Source: Pleurodeles waltl | Lineage: Eukaryota > Chordata > Amphibia > Caudata > Salamandridae | Length of the DNA: 64,000 nucleotides | Assembly: GCF_031143425.1 (NCBI RefSeq) | Contig: NC_090451.1 | Span: forward strand, 347,952,339-348,016,338 | Direction of reading: 5' to 3' | Part shown: positions 22,624-35,829 of the stretch, in pieces | Layout: each line of letters starts with the position of its first letter | How positions within the stretch are numbered: the first letter of the stretch is position 1 | The notes under the pieces: generated by a model | Databases searched by the model: none | The model's input: the letters and a program-made list of their open reading frames with translations, nothing else | What the model was told of the DNA's origin: nothing | Made by a program: the position numbers and the translations under genes

Positions 22624-23625
22624 TTAGCGTGTTTCCAGCTCTCCAGGAAGGTGGCAGTTTAGAAGGAGCTGTTGTTGATAGCACGGAGTTGGCTTTGTTG
22701 AAGACATGGTGGGGGTAGGGGTCGGTGGTGATCTGGAGTAGATGGTGCTCATGGTCTTGGTAGTTTCGTCTTCGTTGGTTTGGGCCCAGGTGCTCGAGAG
22801 GTTGGTGAGGCTGGGTAAGTTGGGGTTAGTGGTGACCGCGGTGGTCGTGGGGATCGAGGAGTTGAATCTGTTGTGGATGTCCGTGATCTTGCGGTGAAAA
22901 AAGGTGGTGAGGGAGTTGCCGATGTCTTTCAAGGGGGGGGCGATGGAGCAGGACTTGGAGTTGACGAGTTCTTTGATGATGGTGAAAGCTCTTTGCTGTT
23001 GTACGCGTTGTTGTCGATTCGGTCTTTGTAAAAGGATCCTTTGGTAGTCCGGTGAGCTGGTGATGCTCGCGGATGCTGCCTTGAGGGAAGCGTGGTTGCT
23101 CTCTGTTTGTTCGTGGTGCCACATCTTCTCAATTTTCCAGGACACCCGCTTGGAGGCCTGAAGGTCGGTGGTGAACCAGAGTTCTTTCATGCTGGTGTGG
23201 TTGTTGGATGGTTTCCTGAGTGGGGCGAGGGTGTTGGCACAGTCGTCTAACCACTGTTTGAGGTTGAGGGTGGCAAAGTTGGGGTCGCTGGTGCTGGGTG
23301 GCGGGGCACAGGTGAGGGTGGAGATCAGCTGGTCTTTCAAGATCTTGTTCCAGCTGCGGCGAGGGATCTGTTGCGGGAGGTGGTAAGCGGTGGGTTTCTG
23401 GAAGGTGAAGTGGACACAGGGGTGGTCAGTCAAGTGGAGTTCAGTGGTATGGGTGAAGGTGATGTGGCTGCTGGCGGAGAAGATGGGGTAGAGCGTGTGG
23501 CCAGCTGAGTGGGTGGGCGTTGTGATGAGTTGTTTGAGACCGAGGTTGGCGAGGTTGTCGATCAGGGTGGAGGAGTTGTTGTTGTTGGCGTTCTCTAGGT
23601 GAAAATTCAGGTCAACGAGGAGCAT
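22624..23625 (-). pseudogene. LINE endonuclease C-terminal part and linker
   Basis: 333 codons open. It begins LLVDLNFHLENANNNNSSTL, where LINE endonucleases normally have GDFN/GDLN, so the Gly is replaced here. Next come GLKQLITTPTHSAGHTLYPIF and TELHLTDHPCVHFTF, the Asp-His end of the endonuclease. The rest is the linker to the reverse transcriptase (FTTDLQASKRVSWKIEKMW). In-frame stops separate it from the reverse transcriptase (22397-22623). Confidence 0.75.
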
Positions 23626-23654
23626 GCAGTCCGTAGAGGCGAGGGCATGGGAGC

Positions 23655-24272
23655 TTATTGTGTCAGCGATGGCATCGCAGAACTGTGGTCGGGGGCCTGG
23701 TGGTCTGTAGACAAGGTTCCTCTGAGAGTGGTGTTGGCTTTGACGTGAATCTGGAAGTTTAAGTGCTCGTCGGCATCAATGGTGTCATTGGTGTTGGTTG
23801 AGATCCTGATGGTGCTCTTGTGGACTATAGCGATTCCTCCTCCCAGTTTGTTGGTGCGGTCTTTGCGGGTAATCTTATAGCCTTCAGGGTTGAGTTCCGA
23901 GGAGGGGTTCATCCAGGTTTCGGTGAGGAAGATGATGTCAAGGGAGGCTGAGGTGAGTAGGTCCCAGAGTTCGACGTCGTGCTTGTGGAGGGAGTGGGTG
24001 TTGAGGAGGATGCAGCTGAGGTGGTTGTGTGTGGAGCTTCTGTGGTCTTGGTGGCTTGGGTGCAGGTGAAACTGCACATCTGACTGGAGAAGGGTCCATG
24101 GGAGTGCCTCGGGTGGCTTGGACGCAGGCAGTGGAGAAGCCTGGGTTGAGGGCGTGGAGTTTGTTGGTCCTGTAGCAGCATCTAGCGATGTGGGGGGCAT
24201 GAGGGCCAGGGGAACAGGCACTGGGCGCGGTCCAGGTGCGGACGGGCGCAGACGGGCTTGCCTCTGGCGCAC
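23655..24272 (-). pseudogene. LINE APE-type endonuclease domain, N-terminal part
   Basis: Would nick target DNA to prime reverse transcription. The frame contains ILLNTHSLHKHDVELWDLL, DIIFLTETWMN and KLGGGIAIVHKS, matching the AP endonuclease-like domain of CR1/L2 LINEs (Asn of the first motif, Glu of LTETW). The frame is lost near 23655-23690, and the rest of the domain continues in another frame as the next feature. An overlapping longer frame (23938-24561) covers the GC-rich 5' part and is probably not a separate protein. Confidence 0.75.
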
Positions 24273-24720
24273 CAGCAGCGCTGCCGCGCACGGCCACCAT
24301 TAAGAAGGGGAGGTGGGAGGGAGAAGCAGCTGGGAGGCAGGAGCTGAGGACGAATGGGGGCGCAAGGGGGCAGGCCGCAGGGACGCAACGGCGGGAACGA
24401 ATGGCTCGGTAGAGCCGAAAACGGGCAGAAAAGGGAGCGCAAAGCAGGCGGAAAAAGGCTAAAAAAGCACAGAAAAACCCAGAGATGGCAAAATTAGAAA
24501 AAGGATACGAGCAGAAACAAAAAACACACTCACACAACTTACGAACCCCACTAGACACCACGGATGAGGCTCAGACGGGTGTCTGCGGGTGGTGGAAGGC
24601 CTCGAACTCGCGGCAGCAGCGAGGGCGGGGTGGAAGGCACGGGCACAGACTGCAGGAGCTGCACGGCGTGAGGGGTGTGCCCAGACCCCAAAAGCAGGTC
24701 AGGGTGTGTTTGTGTGCTCC

Positions 24721-25841
24721 TTAGAGCTCAGGAAGCTGGTTTAATAAACACAATGATCAGAGCTGCTTGGAAAGCAAGCATTTTTTGTAGAAGAACAAAA
24801 CTTCTGCCCAATCAAAACATGTACTTCCAGCTACCAAAATGTGGGCGTTGCCAAACTCTTCTCCTGGTAATACTTCTTAAAGCCGCTTTTAGGTTGATTA
24901 CATAAAGACTGGTGACAACTGTACTGTGAAGTCAAACCTAAAAGGTTCTGTGTATCCAAAGGTGCAACATCTATAGATAGCACTTTTGTTGCTGCCTTTG
25001 ATAGTAACATACCGCTCTCAGGTATTTTCTTATCAGAATTGATTTTTGAATGGGAACCCCCATGCACTGACCCAGCCTACAATATACAGAATCCTTCAAG
25101 ACATATGGGGTTTGGATAGCCATAGCTTTGAATGCGATGTTTGTAGTTGTTCTTGTTTACTGCTCAGAAGTCCTGATGTGGTATAGAAAATAGTGGTGGA
25201 AATCTGTGTGCACACAGGTCAGCTGCAGCGCCATCAGTTAGCAAAGACTGTTGGGTCAACCAATTTTGGTGACAAACCACAAATTGGAAAATCTTCCTTA
25301 CCAGCTCTACATATATCTGTTTGAGGTACATTGGCTTAATGTGCTCCCACCATCACTCCGCCCAAACTTCTGGATGGTAACAGTTGCAGATACCACAATG
25401 TTGCTGGTGAGGGCAATAAGGCCAAGCAGATTGATATTTAGGCCCTTCTGTTGATTATGTGGTACCTGTGTCTACATATACTAATGCTGTCCTACCACCA
25501 CACAGGTAAACGTTTCTTGAATTATGAAGTATTGGCCACCTGTATTGCAGCACAACTGTCTCAACAGTCTTTGTCCATTGTTAATGCGAATGATCCTCAA
25601 CAAGAAATCAGGATGTCAGACTTCATCATCACCATTCCCACTACCTACCTTCATCATCTTCTGCCTCTCAGTGCTTTTACTTTGTAGTTGTAGGATAGCC
25701 CTCATTAGCAGCGGTAACTTAGGATGGATTGGGATGAGAATTACAAAGGTGAGGCTGATCAATGTGGCAAATTTTGTTGTGAATGATGTATGTCTTCAGG
25801 AAGTCCTGGCGGAACACCTCTCAATCTCCCTATGGATCTAG
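24721..25841. other. Unassigned stretch
   Basis: About 1.1 kb; no gene or repeat recognised. Open frames of up to 105 codons at 25451-25841 show no known motif. Confidence 0.5.
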
Positions 25842-28112
25842 TGTACTGTGGAAAAACTGTTTTTTGCAGGTTTTCCACCCACTTTTTACCCCCCTTTAGA
25901 CTACTAGCTGCTGGTTTAGGACTCTGAAAAATGCACTGGAGTCTGATAATCAGTCCTAGTTCCTTAGCTCTCTCCCTAAATTGATATATGTGAATTGGCA
26001 ACCCCAGTTGGCAAATACTTCAACCCCCTTATAAGTCCCTAGTAGGTGGTACCAGTGGTACCCAGGACATGTGTGTTAAAAGGGTCACAAGGACCTGAAG
26101 CACTGCTTGTGACACCCACACTGACCCAAGTAAACCACTGACAGCAAGCCTGCCATTGCAACTGCAGGAGGAGTGGAAACTGCTCAAATTCTACTGTGCC
26201 CACACAATGTGTGGCACAGCTAAATGCACTGTCTTTAATATATATCAGTCACCCCTTAGGAAGGCCTCCTGATCTCAGAAAGCAAAGTGCAGTATAATAA
26301 AGTTGTGGACATATATGTGCAAGCTTATATGTCCATAGAGTGGACTTCTCCATTAAAGGCTACAACAAGTGAACAACGTTCCATAGGATAACATGGGCTG
26401 GCACCCGGACAAACTTGAGGTTGCCAGCTCCATTATGGTACTGCCAAAATGGGTCACACCTCTTTCCCTCCCAGGAAGGCTAGTGAAGTGGCACATCAAG
26501 GTGGTGATCTTCAAAGGGCACGCCACTTCTGATAAGCAGGCTGTTCCCCTGTGGAGAAGAAAGATGGCCCCCGGCCCAAAGGCACATTTGCATCCCGCAG
26601 GTGGGAAAATTAGTAAGTCAGGAAGCGTACACCCCCAGAATGCTAGCCCCACCTCCACGACGGGCAGCCTGTCTGTACAGCTGAGTAAGACTTTGCATTT
26701 TGAAAAGTGGCAAAATAGTGGGTTCTGGGTAGAAAAGGTGGCACAACCCACTGAATGTGTCGCCTCAGGGATGGATTAGCCACTGGCACTAGTACCCATT
26801 GGCTACTTGCACTGACATGCCTAACACCCCTAAATCTAGGATTTAAGGGGCTCTTCTGGCACCAGAACCTCATATCTGCAAAAACTTGCAAAGATAGGAC
26901 CAGAAGAGACCTGCATCAATGACAACAGGAACCTGCACTAACAGAAGGCATAATACCTTGAACCTTTGGCAGCCTTCCTGGAACTGCCTGACTGCAGCTC
27001 TTCCTGGACCAAAGACCGATTCCCCCAGCAAGAGGGAACACTTTGTGAACCAAAGGCAGGGCCAGACTCCATTGAACTGGTGGCACCAATCCTCTGCCCA
27101 CCACAGGTACAAAGCATCTACTGGAACTGAAGAAGCTCTGGCCATCGGGCCCTCCAGGAGATCACCCAAGGGCAGGTAGGTCAGTTCATTGTGGGAAGTG
27201 TAGTCCAGCTTTCCACCAAGTGTCAGCCAGCTACTATTTTCCACTTGTCCTCCAGAAGGGAAGATAGCTTCTCCTCCAGGCTTGTTGGTGGCCAGTCTGG
27301 TAATCACCATCTTTACTCAGTGCTGCAGCCCAAGGACACACCACAATACCTTCGTCCGCTCAGTTATTGAGTTTTTGTATCCGTTTCCTCGCCAGCACTG
27401 TCACAGTAGTAAAACCAGCAACTGCAGCTCCTGTTCAACACCAAGGATAGCCAAGCACACCACTGCACTCAAGACACCTAAGCTAGGTGGAGTTGTTCTG
27501 CCTAGGGAATACTGGTACAGGGGCCCATACCATCTTAACCCCCAGTGGGCTCCCACAAACTCAACCTGCAAGTGACCGAGTATCCCAGGTACCATTTATC
27601 AGCACCTGGTACTCCTGCATTCAGCCAGAAGGCCAGCCAGGACCCCTCTGCACCCAAGTTCCACAAGCCAGATAAAAGTTGTCTGATTCCCACAGCTTGG
27701 TCCTGGGACCCATAAAACCTTAACCTTGAGTGGGTTTCTCTGAGCTCCTTCTTCAAGTCACTAGTGATTTTTCCATTTGACAGCAATGGTGGAGTTTGAC
27801 AGCCTATTTATATACTGATTTTATTTTCACTCTAAAATCAAAACTAAATTTATATAAATGTCTACTTTATTTTTATAAATTGGTGTTGGATTTTTTTTGC
27901 ATCATGTCAATTACTTATCATCCATGTTAGTACTCTGAAATGCTTAACACTTGTTCCTCTAGTAAACCCTGACTCTTTTTCCCACACTACTAGGACTCAG
28001 CTAAGGATTTATTATTGTGAATCCAAAAGATCACCTTTGGGGTACTGTGAGAGTATTACATAGTGAAGCCTAACCAGCATCACTGCAAATTACTTCACTT
28101 TCCTACATGTAC
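25842..28112 (+). mobile_element. Solo LTR (family C) with 5 bp target duplication
   Basis: The element proper is 25847-28107 (2261 bp), starting TGTGGAAAAACTG and ending CACTTTCCTACA. It is flanked by a perfect TGTAC duplication at 25842-25846 and 28108-28112, as made by retroviral-type integrases. AATAAA occurs near 26296. No gag or pol coding sequence; orientation is inferred from the TG..CA ends and the poly(A) signal. Confidence 0.85.
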
Positions 28113-30337
28113 CCATGTACCAAAGGGGATGAGCAGATAAAGGCATATGCCAGGAAAGAACAATACAGAGTAAAACACAGGAACAAAATAGGGAAAGCAA
28201 TCAATCTTAGTGTGAGCAAACAGAGAAGGCCCAATAAAGGCAAAAGACTCTGGGTTGGTTTCCACTAGGGTTGTACACAGGTAAGGCTCAGAACTTCCCA
28301 CAGCAACAAGGAGGGAATGTCAATGCCTCTGTGTAGATTGTTCTTACAGATAGTCACCCTGCAAGCCCAGTAGAAAGGAGGCAACAGAAGTGATTCTTTC
28401 ACTGGACCCTTGGGCACAAGCAATGATTGTACTTACAAACAAGAGACAAGTCCTTATGGGTCTAGCTGGAGACACACTGGCAACTCCTAAGAAGAATAGA
28501 AATGGCATACCGTAACAGATAAGACACTTAAGACTACATATAACACAAGACATAGGATGGGGCAGGAATTGCCTCATGGAAACCATACGCCACCCCCTTT
28601 AGAAAGGATTACCCTTATACACAAGTGAAGACCAAAAAGTATGCTTACCAGACACAAAAGCCCAATATGAAAATACAGAGCAAGCACTAGAAAGGAATTT
28701 AACAGATGTAGCAATTAGTCAGGACTACTGATTCATGGAAAACTAGACTACAAAGAGGGAAGTCAAGCACAGGCATTCTAGGAGTGGTAACAAATAATAG
28801 GTTGGAAATTCAAGGGAACTAGAGACATATGAACCACTAAGAAAGGGAACATAAACTAGGGGCAAAATTTAGGAGTCTGAGGAGAAAATACAAGAGCTAT
28901 AATAGAAGCAAAAGGAATAAGTAAAGAGAAAATAATAGCATGAACAGAAGGAACAAACTAAGACCAATTAGAAAGGCAGCAGCTCAGGGGCTGCACCAAA
29001 ATGTAGAAAAAGTCAGATAAGAGAGTAAAGCAAAACCAAAGCAGGGCTGGAGAAATTGGTGGCAGCCTGCACAGGAAAGGTGCACAGGATTTGACTGAAG
29101 CAAGGCAGGAATCGGAATGGAAAACAACAAGAGGTCTGGTACACACAGGAAGAAACATCAATGCACGTACAAGGAGCTTCAGCAAATGGCAGCATATAAG
29201 CAGTTCCAGGCAGCAGCAAGCCCAGGACAGAGTCACACGACTAGCCTGCACAAGACTGGTCACAGGTATGTGCAATTCCAGTCTCTCTCATGTCTTGCAG
29301 GAGAGAACCCGGTACTGAGCAATATCCATGGTATACCCATAGAAGGCAATGGACAGCAGATTCAAGGTCTTATTGAATGTTTGGCACTGCATTATGGAAC
29401 CTGAATTCTATGGAAGCAAATGTAAGATTTTAGTTGCATACAAGACTGAAATAGGAAGCAATCAGGAGTCAGAGAGGGACTTTTTGGATGAGCATTAAAT
29501 GGTGAATTGCAGGCTGCAGATGGTCTGTTTACAGAGTCCCCCAGAGACGGAACTCTGGAATCATAGCAGTGTCACACTCCTCAATAGATTCTGTCTTATT
29601 CTCTCACTGATGCTCTTGCAGTGATGTTTCTCCTATCAGCTTCAGTATGCAGACTGGTAGGGGATAAGGCTTTCATGAGGTAGGACTGCATCAAAGATGT
29701 TAAAGCTAGGTCACTCTGACTCCATCTACTCCAGTACCCCTGTATTCACAACAATAAATGGCCATGCGCATGGGATTATTGAGACACCCAGGATGTTGTC
29801 AAGATTACCATACATCTTGTGACATGAACACTAGTGAAAATGGTGGCAATGGTTCTGTCTACCAGGACAATTCAGGATCTGGAACTGGCTGTGTTGATGG
29901 TGAATGCCAATAACCTTGCTGCTGTGAGTATCTTTTAAAGGACCCTCTGGGGCAATACATCAGCTGATAGCTGCTGGTGGATGCTGACAGCTAAGTAGGT
30001 TCATGCAAGATACATTTGTCAATGAGGCCTATCATTTATACTGGAACTTACTTAGATAATCTAAACTAAGACTGTGATTTACCCAGCAGGTTTCTAAACT
30101 GCGACAGAGGAATGCATGATGATGACACTTACAAAATAAGTTATCAAATATATTTGATAAAGGAATATGATATCGCTTTCACACACATATGACCTAAATT
30201 CCCAAAACAGTAATTTTGTTTAACCTTCCCTTGTCCTTCCAGCCTGTCTAGAAGATAATGAGCTTGCTTACTTATGTTCACAAATGGTTACTTAAAACAC
30301 AAGTAGGGTTTGTGAGTTTAGGTGGGAGTACCCATTA
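28113..30337. other. Unassigned stretch
   Basis: About 2.2 kb of A-rich sequence with no recognised protein or repeat. Open frames around 28958-29404 on both strands are short and motif-free. Confidence 0.5.
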
Positions 30338-31420
30338 TCCATGGATTTGACAAAAGTGGAATTCCCCAACATCATCAGGAAAGGATCTGAATCAGAAAAG
30401 AGAACCTAAAACAAAACTGAAAATAGGGAAGAAATAATTAAAACAAGACAAGAAGGAAACTAGGATTTGTGTATTGACCAGATTGAGTAGGAAGTTAGAA
30501 AAAATTTAAATATTTCTTTAATAAGGCTATAAATGAATATCTTTAGGCCAGTAGAATGATAATCAGTGGTATTCTCGCAGTTGGTGAAGCATTGGGGGTG
30601 TCCCTTACCCTGTTTCTTTTCTTATTAATCACTGAGTCCTTGCTTTAATGAATGCGGTAAGAAATGTCCCAACATGCTTTTACATATACAGACGTAACGT
30701 AAAATTTCTGCTGTAATACTGAGACTTGCATTTTGCTCTGGGCATAGGATTATTTTAGATAAAAACAAGGGCCATTTAGGGAGCTAGTGCTCTGCTGGGG
30801 CCGCCAGTATTTTGTAGACCGAGGTCTGTTGCCTCCCTTATGATCATTTTGAGTGCATTAGTGCATCTGTGTGCAGTTGTGTCCATGGATTTGACAAAAG
30901 TGGAATTCCCCAACAATATCAGGAAAGACTTTGAGTCAGAAAAAATAACCTAAAACAAAACTGAAAATGGGGAAGAAATAAGAAAAACAAGACAAGAAGG
31001 AAAACTAGGATTTGTGTATTGACCAGCTTGTGTAGGGAGTTAGTAAAAAGTGAAATTATTTCTTTATTGGGTCGTTAAGTGAATAGCTTTGGGGGGTAGA
31101 ATGATTCAGCGGTAGTTTTCTTACAGTTAGTGAAGCATTAGGGGTGCCCCTGACCTTGTTTGTTTTCTTATTAATCAGTGAGCCCTTTCTTTAATGAATG
31201 CGGTAAGAAATGTCGCCACAAGTTTGCACTTTACCAGGCGTAATGTTACATTTCTGTTGTCATCCTGAGACTTGCATTTTGCTCTGGGCATAGGATTATT
31301 TTAGATAAAAGCAAGGGCCATTTAGGGAGCTGGTGTTCTGCTGGGGCCACCAGTATTTTGTAGGCCGAGGTCTGTTGCCTCCCTTGTGATCATTTTGAGC
31401 GCATTAGTGCATCTCTGTGT
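30338..31420 (+). repeat. 544 bp tandem duplication
   Basis: TCCATGGATTTGACAAAAGT starts at 30338 and again at 30882, and the two copies stay alignable to about 31420, including AGGATTTGTGTATTGACCAG and GAGACTTGCATTTTGCTCTG. Differences and small indels suggest an old duplication. Confidence 0.85.
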
Positions 31421-32037
31421 GCATTTCTGCCGTGCTTGCCTTTTGTCAACAATGTTTATCGAATAAGGAAGACACTGGGTAGCCTTCAAATATTTTTATT
31501 TAAATGTTGAGGTTCTTTCCTCAGTTGGTCTCGTGAAGCAGGAGAAAGTGGTTCTATGGCAGGAAGGGGATAGATACTTAAAGCAGATTACTTAGGGGGG
31601 CCAGTGATATATTTACTCTCATAACACAGGTGAGTAGCGAGATCTGTGGCAGTGTGGCTACTCAAATTGTTTGGTTTTGATTTTGAATGTCATTCATATA
31701 GTTTTTCTTATTGAGCAGGGCAGTTTTGCCTTCATCTTTGGCAGGCAGGAGTCGATCTTATGATACTCTGGGTGTCTGGGAAGGTACGTACCCACAATAA
31801 TTCCTAATTAGATTTCGAAATTAACTACAAACCAATGCTTAAAATCCACAAAAGAAATTCGTCAGTTATAGTTTAGTGAGCTAACTATGACTTTAGCCCC
31901 TGCCATGCACTGCTTTTAACCTCACATATTACATCACTCATGGCATGTCTAATGACATACTTTAAGACATCAATGATGACACCATCCAAGTTACTGCTCC
32001 TCAAATTACTCCATAAAGCGCATCCTCATTTGAAAAG
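31421..32037. other. Unassigned stretch
   Basis: AT-rich, nothing recognised. Confidence 0.5.
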
Positions 32038-34354
32038 TGTAGGAGGCTAGCCTGGCTTGTAGTGGGTACCAGAGGTACTTACACCTTGTGCCAGGTCCAG
32101 TTCTCCCCTATTAGTGTAGAAGAGGTGTTTCTAGCAGCTTAGGCTGATAGAAGGTAGCTATGGCAAAGCAGCTTAGGCTGAACTAGGAGACATGCAAAGC
32201 TCCTACTATACCACTTATATCATATGCACAATATCATAAGAATACACAATACAAAGAGTTACTAAAAAAAAAAAGGTACTTTATTTTTATGACAAAGTTG
32301 AGGTTTTTGGGTGCTGCTGAGGACCAGGAAGGACCAGGATGTCGCCTTTTGGAGGAGGAGACAGAGGAGGCACTCAGCAACTCAGAGAGCCCTCACAGAA
32401 GCAGGCAGCACCCGCAGAAGTACCCCAACAGGCACTTAGAAGAAGAGTGAACCAGAGTCCATGCGAAGTTACAAAAGGGGGTCCCACAACGTCGGAGGAC
32501 AACTCAGAAGGTTGTGCACTGCAGGACGGAGTGCTGGGGACCCAGGCTAGGCTGTGCACAAAGGAAATCCTGGAAGAGTGCACAGGAGCCGGAGCAGCTG
32601 CAAATCACGCGGTACACAGCTTTGCAGTCTAGCGTGGGGAGGCAAGGACTTACCTCCACCAAACGTGGACTAAAGAGTCACTGGGCTGTGGGAGTCACTT
32701 GGACAGAGTTGCTGTGTTCCAGGGACCACACTCGTCAGGATGAGAGGGGAACCAGAGGACCAGTGATGCAGTCTTTTGGTGCCTGCGTTAGCAGGGGGAA
32801 GATTCCGTCGACCCACAGGAGATTTCTTCAGAGCTTCTGGTGCAGGGTGAAGGCAGGCTACCCCCAGAGCATGCAGCACCTGGAAACAGTCGAGAAAGCC
32901 GGCAGGATTAGGTGCTACAATGTTGCCGGTCGTCTTGCTACTTTGTTGCAGTTTTGCAGGCGTCTTGGAGCAGTCAGATCCTTGGTAGAAGATGAAGAGG
33001 GAGATGCAGAGGAACTCTGGTGAGCTCTTGCATTCGTTATTTGAAGAATTCCCAAAAGCAGAGACCCTAAATAGTCAGAAAAGGAGGTTTGGCTACCAAG
33101 TTAGGAGGATTGGCTACCAAGAGAGGTAAGAGCCTATCAGAAGGAGCCTCTGACTTCACCTGCTGGCACTGGCCACTCAGAGCAGTCCAATGTGCCCCCA
33201 ACACCTCTGTTTCCAAGATGGCAGAGGTCTGGGACACACTGGAGGAGCTCTGGGCACCTCCCCTGGGAGGTACTGATCAGGGGAGTGGTCACTCCCCTTT
33301 CCTTTGTCCAGTTTCGCGCCAGATCAGGGCTTGGGGATCCCTGAACCGGTGTAGACTAGCTTATGCAGAGATGGGCACCATCTGTGCCCATCAAAGCATT
33401 TCCAGAGGCTACTCCTCTCCAGCCCTTCACACCTATTTACAAAGGGAGAGGGTGTAACACCCTCTCTCAGAGGAAATCCTTTGTTGTGCCTTCCTGGGCC
33501 AGGGCTGCCTAGACCCCAGGAGGGCAAAAACCTGTCTGAGGGGTTGGCAGCAGCAGCAGCTGCAGTGGAGACCCCGGAAAGGCAGTTTGGCAGTACCCGG
33601 GTTCTGGGCTAGAGACCCAGGGGATCATGGAATTGTCCCCCCAATACCAGAATGGTATTGGGGTGACAATTCCATGATCTTAGACATGTTACATGGCCAT
33701 GTTCGGAGTTACCATTGTGACGTATACATAGGTAGTGACCTATGTATAGTGCACGCGTGTAATGGTGTCCCTGCACTCACAAAGTCCGGGGAATTTGCCC
33801 TGAATGATGTGGGGGCACCTTGGCTAGTGCCAGGGTGCCCACAAACTAAGTAACGTTTCACCCAACCTTCACCAGGTGAAGGTTAGACATATAGGTGACT
33901 TATAAGTTACTTATGTGCAGTGGTAAATGGCTGTGAAATAACGTGGATGTTATTTCACGCAGGCTGCAGTGGCAGGCCTGTGTAAGAATTGTCAGAGCTC
34001 TCTATGGGTGGCAAAAGAAATGCTGCAGCCCATAGGGATCTCCTGGAACCCCAGTACCCTGGGTACCTCAGTACCATCTACAAGAGAATTATATGGGTGT
34101 ACCAGTATGCCAATGTGAAGTGGTAAATTTAGTCACTATCCTGTTAGTGACAAATTTGGAAAGCAGAGAGAGCATAACCACTGAGGTTCTGGTTATCAGA
34201 GCTTCAGTGAGACAGTTAGGCATCACACAGGGAACACATACAGGGCACATACTATGAGCACTGGGGCCCTGCCTGGCAGGGTCCCAGTGACACAAGGACT
34301 AAAACAACATACATACAGTGAAATATGGGGGTAACAGTACTTTCCTACAAGAAG
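32033..34354 (+). mobile_element. Solo LTR (family A), complete
   Basis: The element proper is 32038-34349 (2312 bp), TGTAGGAGGCTAGCC to TACTTTCCTACA, with flanks AAAAG and AGAAG (5 bp duplication with one change). Same family as 7464-10063; it supplies the missing first 220 bp of that copy. No coding capacity. Confidence 0.8.
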
Positions 34355-35454
34355 GGAAAGTTAATTGCTGTTGAAAATACACATTTTACTCAGTATATAT
34401 GATTTTATTCTCACACAGCTGACATGGTGTAAATTTTGAGAAAATATTCTCTAATTTTAGCTTCTGGAGCACCTCTATTAATCTCCATGGGAAAATCATG
34501 ATAAAAAAAGTTTTTTCTCATACATGGTTCATCAAATCTCCTCAAAGGGTCAGCATTCTACACAAGATAAAATCACCTTATAATACACCACAATTATTAC
34601 AATTAGTATGGTACCATCAAAAAATGATTTATATTGTGACTAAATTCTGCTGTCACCATATATATGCGCTCCTTTTTGTGACCCTCAAAAACAGGTTTTC
34701 ACTATGATGCATTTTAATGGGGAACTTGTCCCAGATTCCTGAAATGGATGCCACAACATGCTGTAAATGTTGTGACCTTCCAACAAATTGGGACGGGGGT
34801 CCCTTTCGGACCCCCACTATGCCCTTTGGGGTCAGCATATGATTACTTTTCCTTTCCATGTTTCTTTTTTGATTTTCAGGACACAGGGATCATGTCCCTC
34901 CTAAGGTCAGGAGGTGAGCTCCGCTCCGCTGGTGGAGCTAGCAAAGGTTTTGGCACTCCGAACTGTGCTTGGAGTGCGGAGTTCAACCAAAAAGTCTGCC
35001 ACCCCGCCAGTGGAGCGCAGCTCACCACGTGTGTCCATGCAGCCCAGTTATGGGCCACACAGAGCAAGCGCAGACAGTCTGCACTTGCGCTGTGTAGCCT
35101 ATAACTGGGGGGCAGTGCACACTCAGCTGACGCAACATGGAGCTTCCAGCCGGTGGCCCAGCTGAGAAGCTCTGGATCCAGGGCCAGGAGGCAGAGAGCA
35201 AGCCAAGCTGCTGACAAGGAGGACCCTCTGGGAACAACGACCTGGTAAGTCCTCAAATTTTTTTCAATGTGAAAGCTGCTGTTTCAGGCCTCTTGTGTGC
35301 CGACACTCCCCGTGTGCACTGACTGTACACTTAGCAGGCAGGTGCACAAGAGGCCTGAAATGGGAGCTTTTGCTGCCTAGGGCTCTGTCCTCAATGTGTC
35401 GAATCTTGGAAGTGCTAAGCAGCGTCAGGCCCAACCAGGTCGCCAGCACTGGCC
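34355..35454. other. Unassigned stretch with a GC-rich, exon-like part
   Basis: 34355-34790 is AT-rich with nothing recognised. 34790-35250 is richer in GC, has a short palindrome (GGGGGTCC..GGACCCCC) and ends in CTGGTAAGT at about 35241-35249, a good splice donor sequence, but no open frame resembles a known protein. Confidence 0.4.
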
Positions 35455-35470
35455 TTGTTCACATAACGTG

Positions 35471-35519
35471 CCTGGCTGATGAAGGGTGATACCTGTAACC
35501 AGTCCCAGGATGCTTGTTT
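35471..35519 (+). ncRNA. Hammerhead relic, unit 1
   Basis: CTGATGA is intact, but the second core box is GTAA instead of GAAA, stem II lacks one C, and the outer part of stem I is missing because the array starts at CCTGG. Probably inactive. Confidence 0.7.
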
Positions 35520-35780
35520 CTGGTCCAGGGAAGACCTGGCCTGGTAGTTCGGGATGGATTGATCCCATGGGGAACAGGGTCAAGACTGATTTGCATATAG
35601 CTGGGTCCAAACTGGAATGGCATGGCAAGCAAAAAAACTGATGGATTAAACCCAGATCTGTGACTGGGGGTGAATGTTTGATTTGCTCTGCAGTCCGTCC
35701 ATCATCTGTTGTTTTTGTATTTGTTGCCCCAAGTGGGAAGGGTATGCCCAGACGTGGGTCCCGTGCTTGCCATGCCACCA

Positions 35781-35829
35781 GATTCAAGCTAGCCTGGCTG
35801 ATGAAGGGTGATATCCTGAATGTTTGTTT
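35781..35829 (+). ncRNA. Hammerhead relic, unit 2, cleavage site deleted
   Basis: Both strands of the 5' side (GATTCAAGCTAGCCTGG, CTGATGA) are present, but after CCTGAA about 13 bases are missing, which removes stem III, the GTC cleavage site and half of stem I. Inactive. Confidence 0.75.

Larger units (their letters stand above)
21187..24720 (-). mobile_element. CR1/L2-like LINE, nearly full length, broken
   Basis: Minus-strand order: GC-rich 5' part (about 24720-24270), endonuclease, linker, reverse transcriptase, C-terminal part and a 3' tail with ATTG repeats (21191-21205). Protein signatures are of the CR1/L2 group. The order and length (about 3.5 kb) fit a near full-length copy of a one-main-ORF LINE. 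Several frameshifts and stops are present (see sub-features). The 5' boundary is approximate; I did not find a target duplication. Confidence 0.8.

Noticed and set aside
23938..24561. 207-codon frame at the LINE 5' end as an ORF1
   Set aside because: It overlaps the endonuclease in another frame and has Ala/Pro/Cys-rich, GC-driven content.
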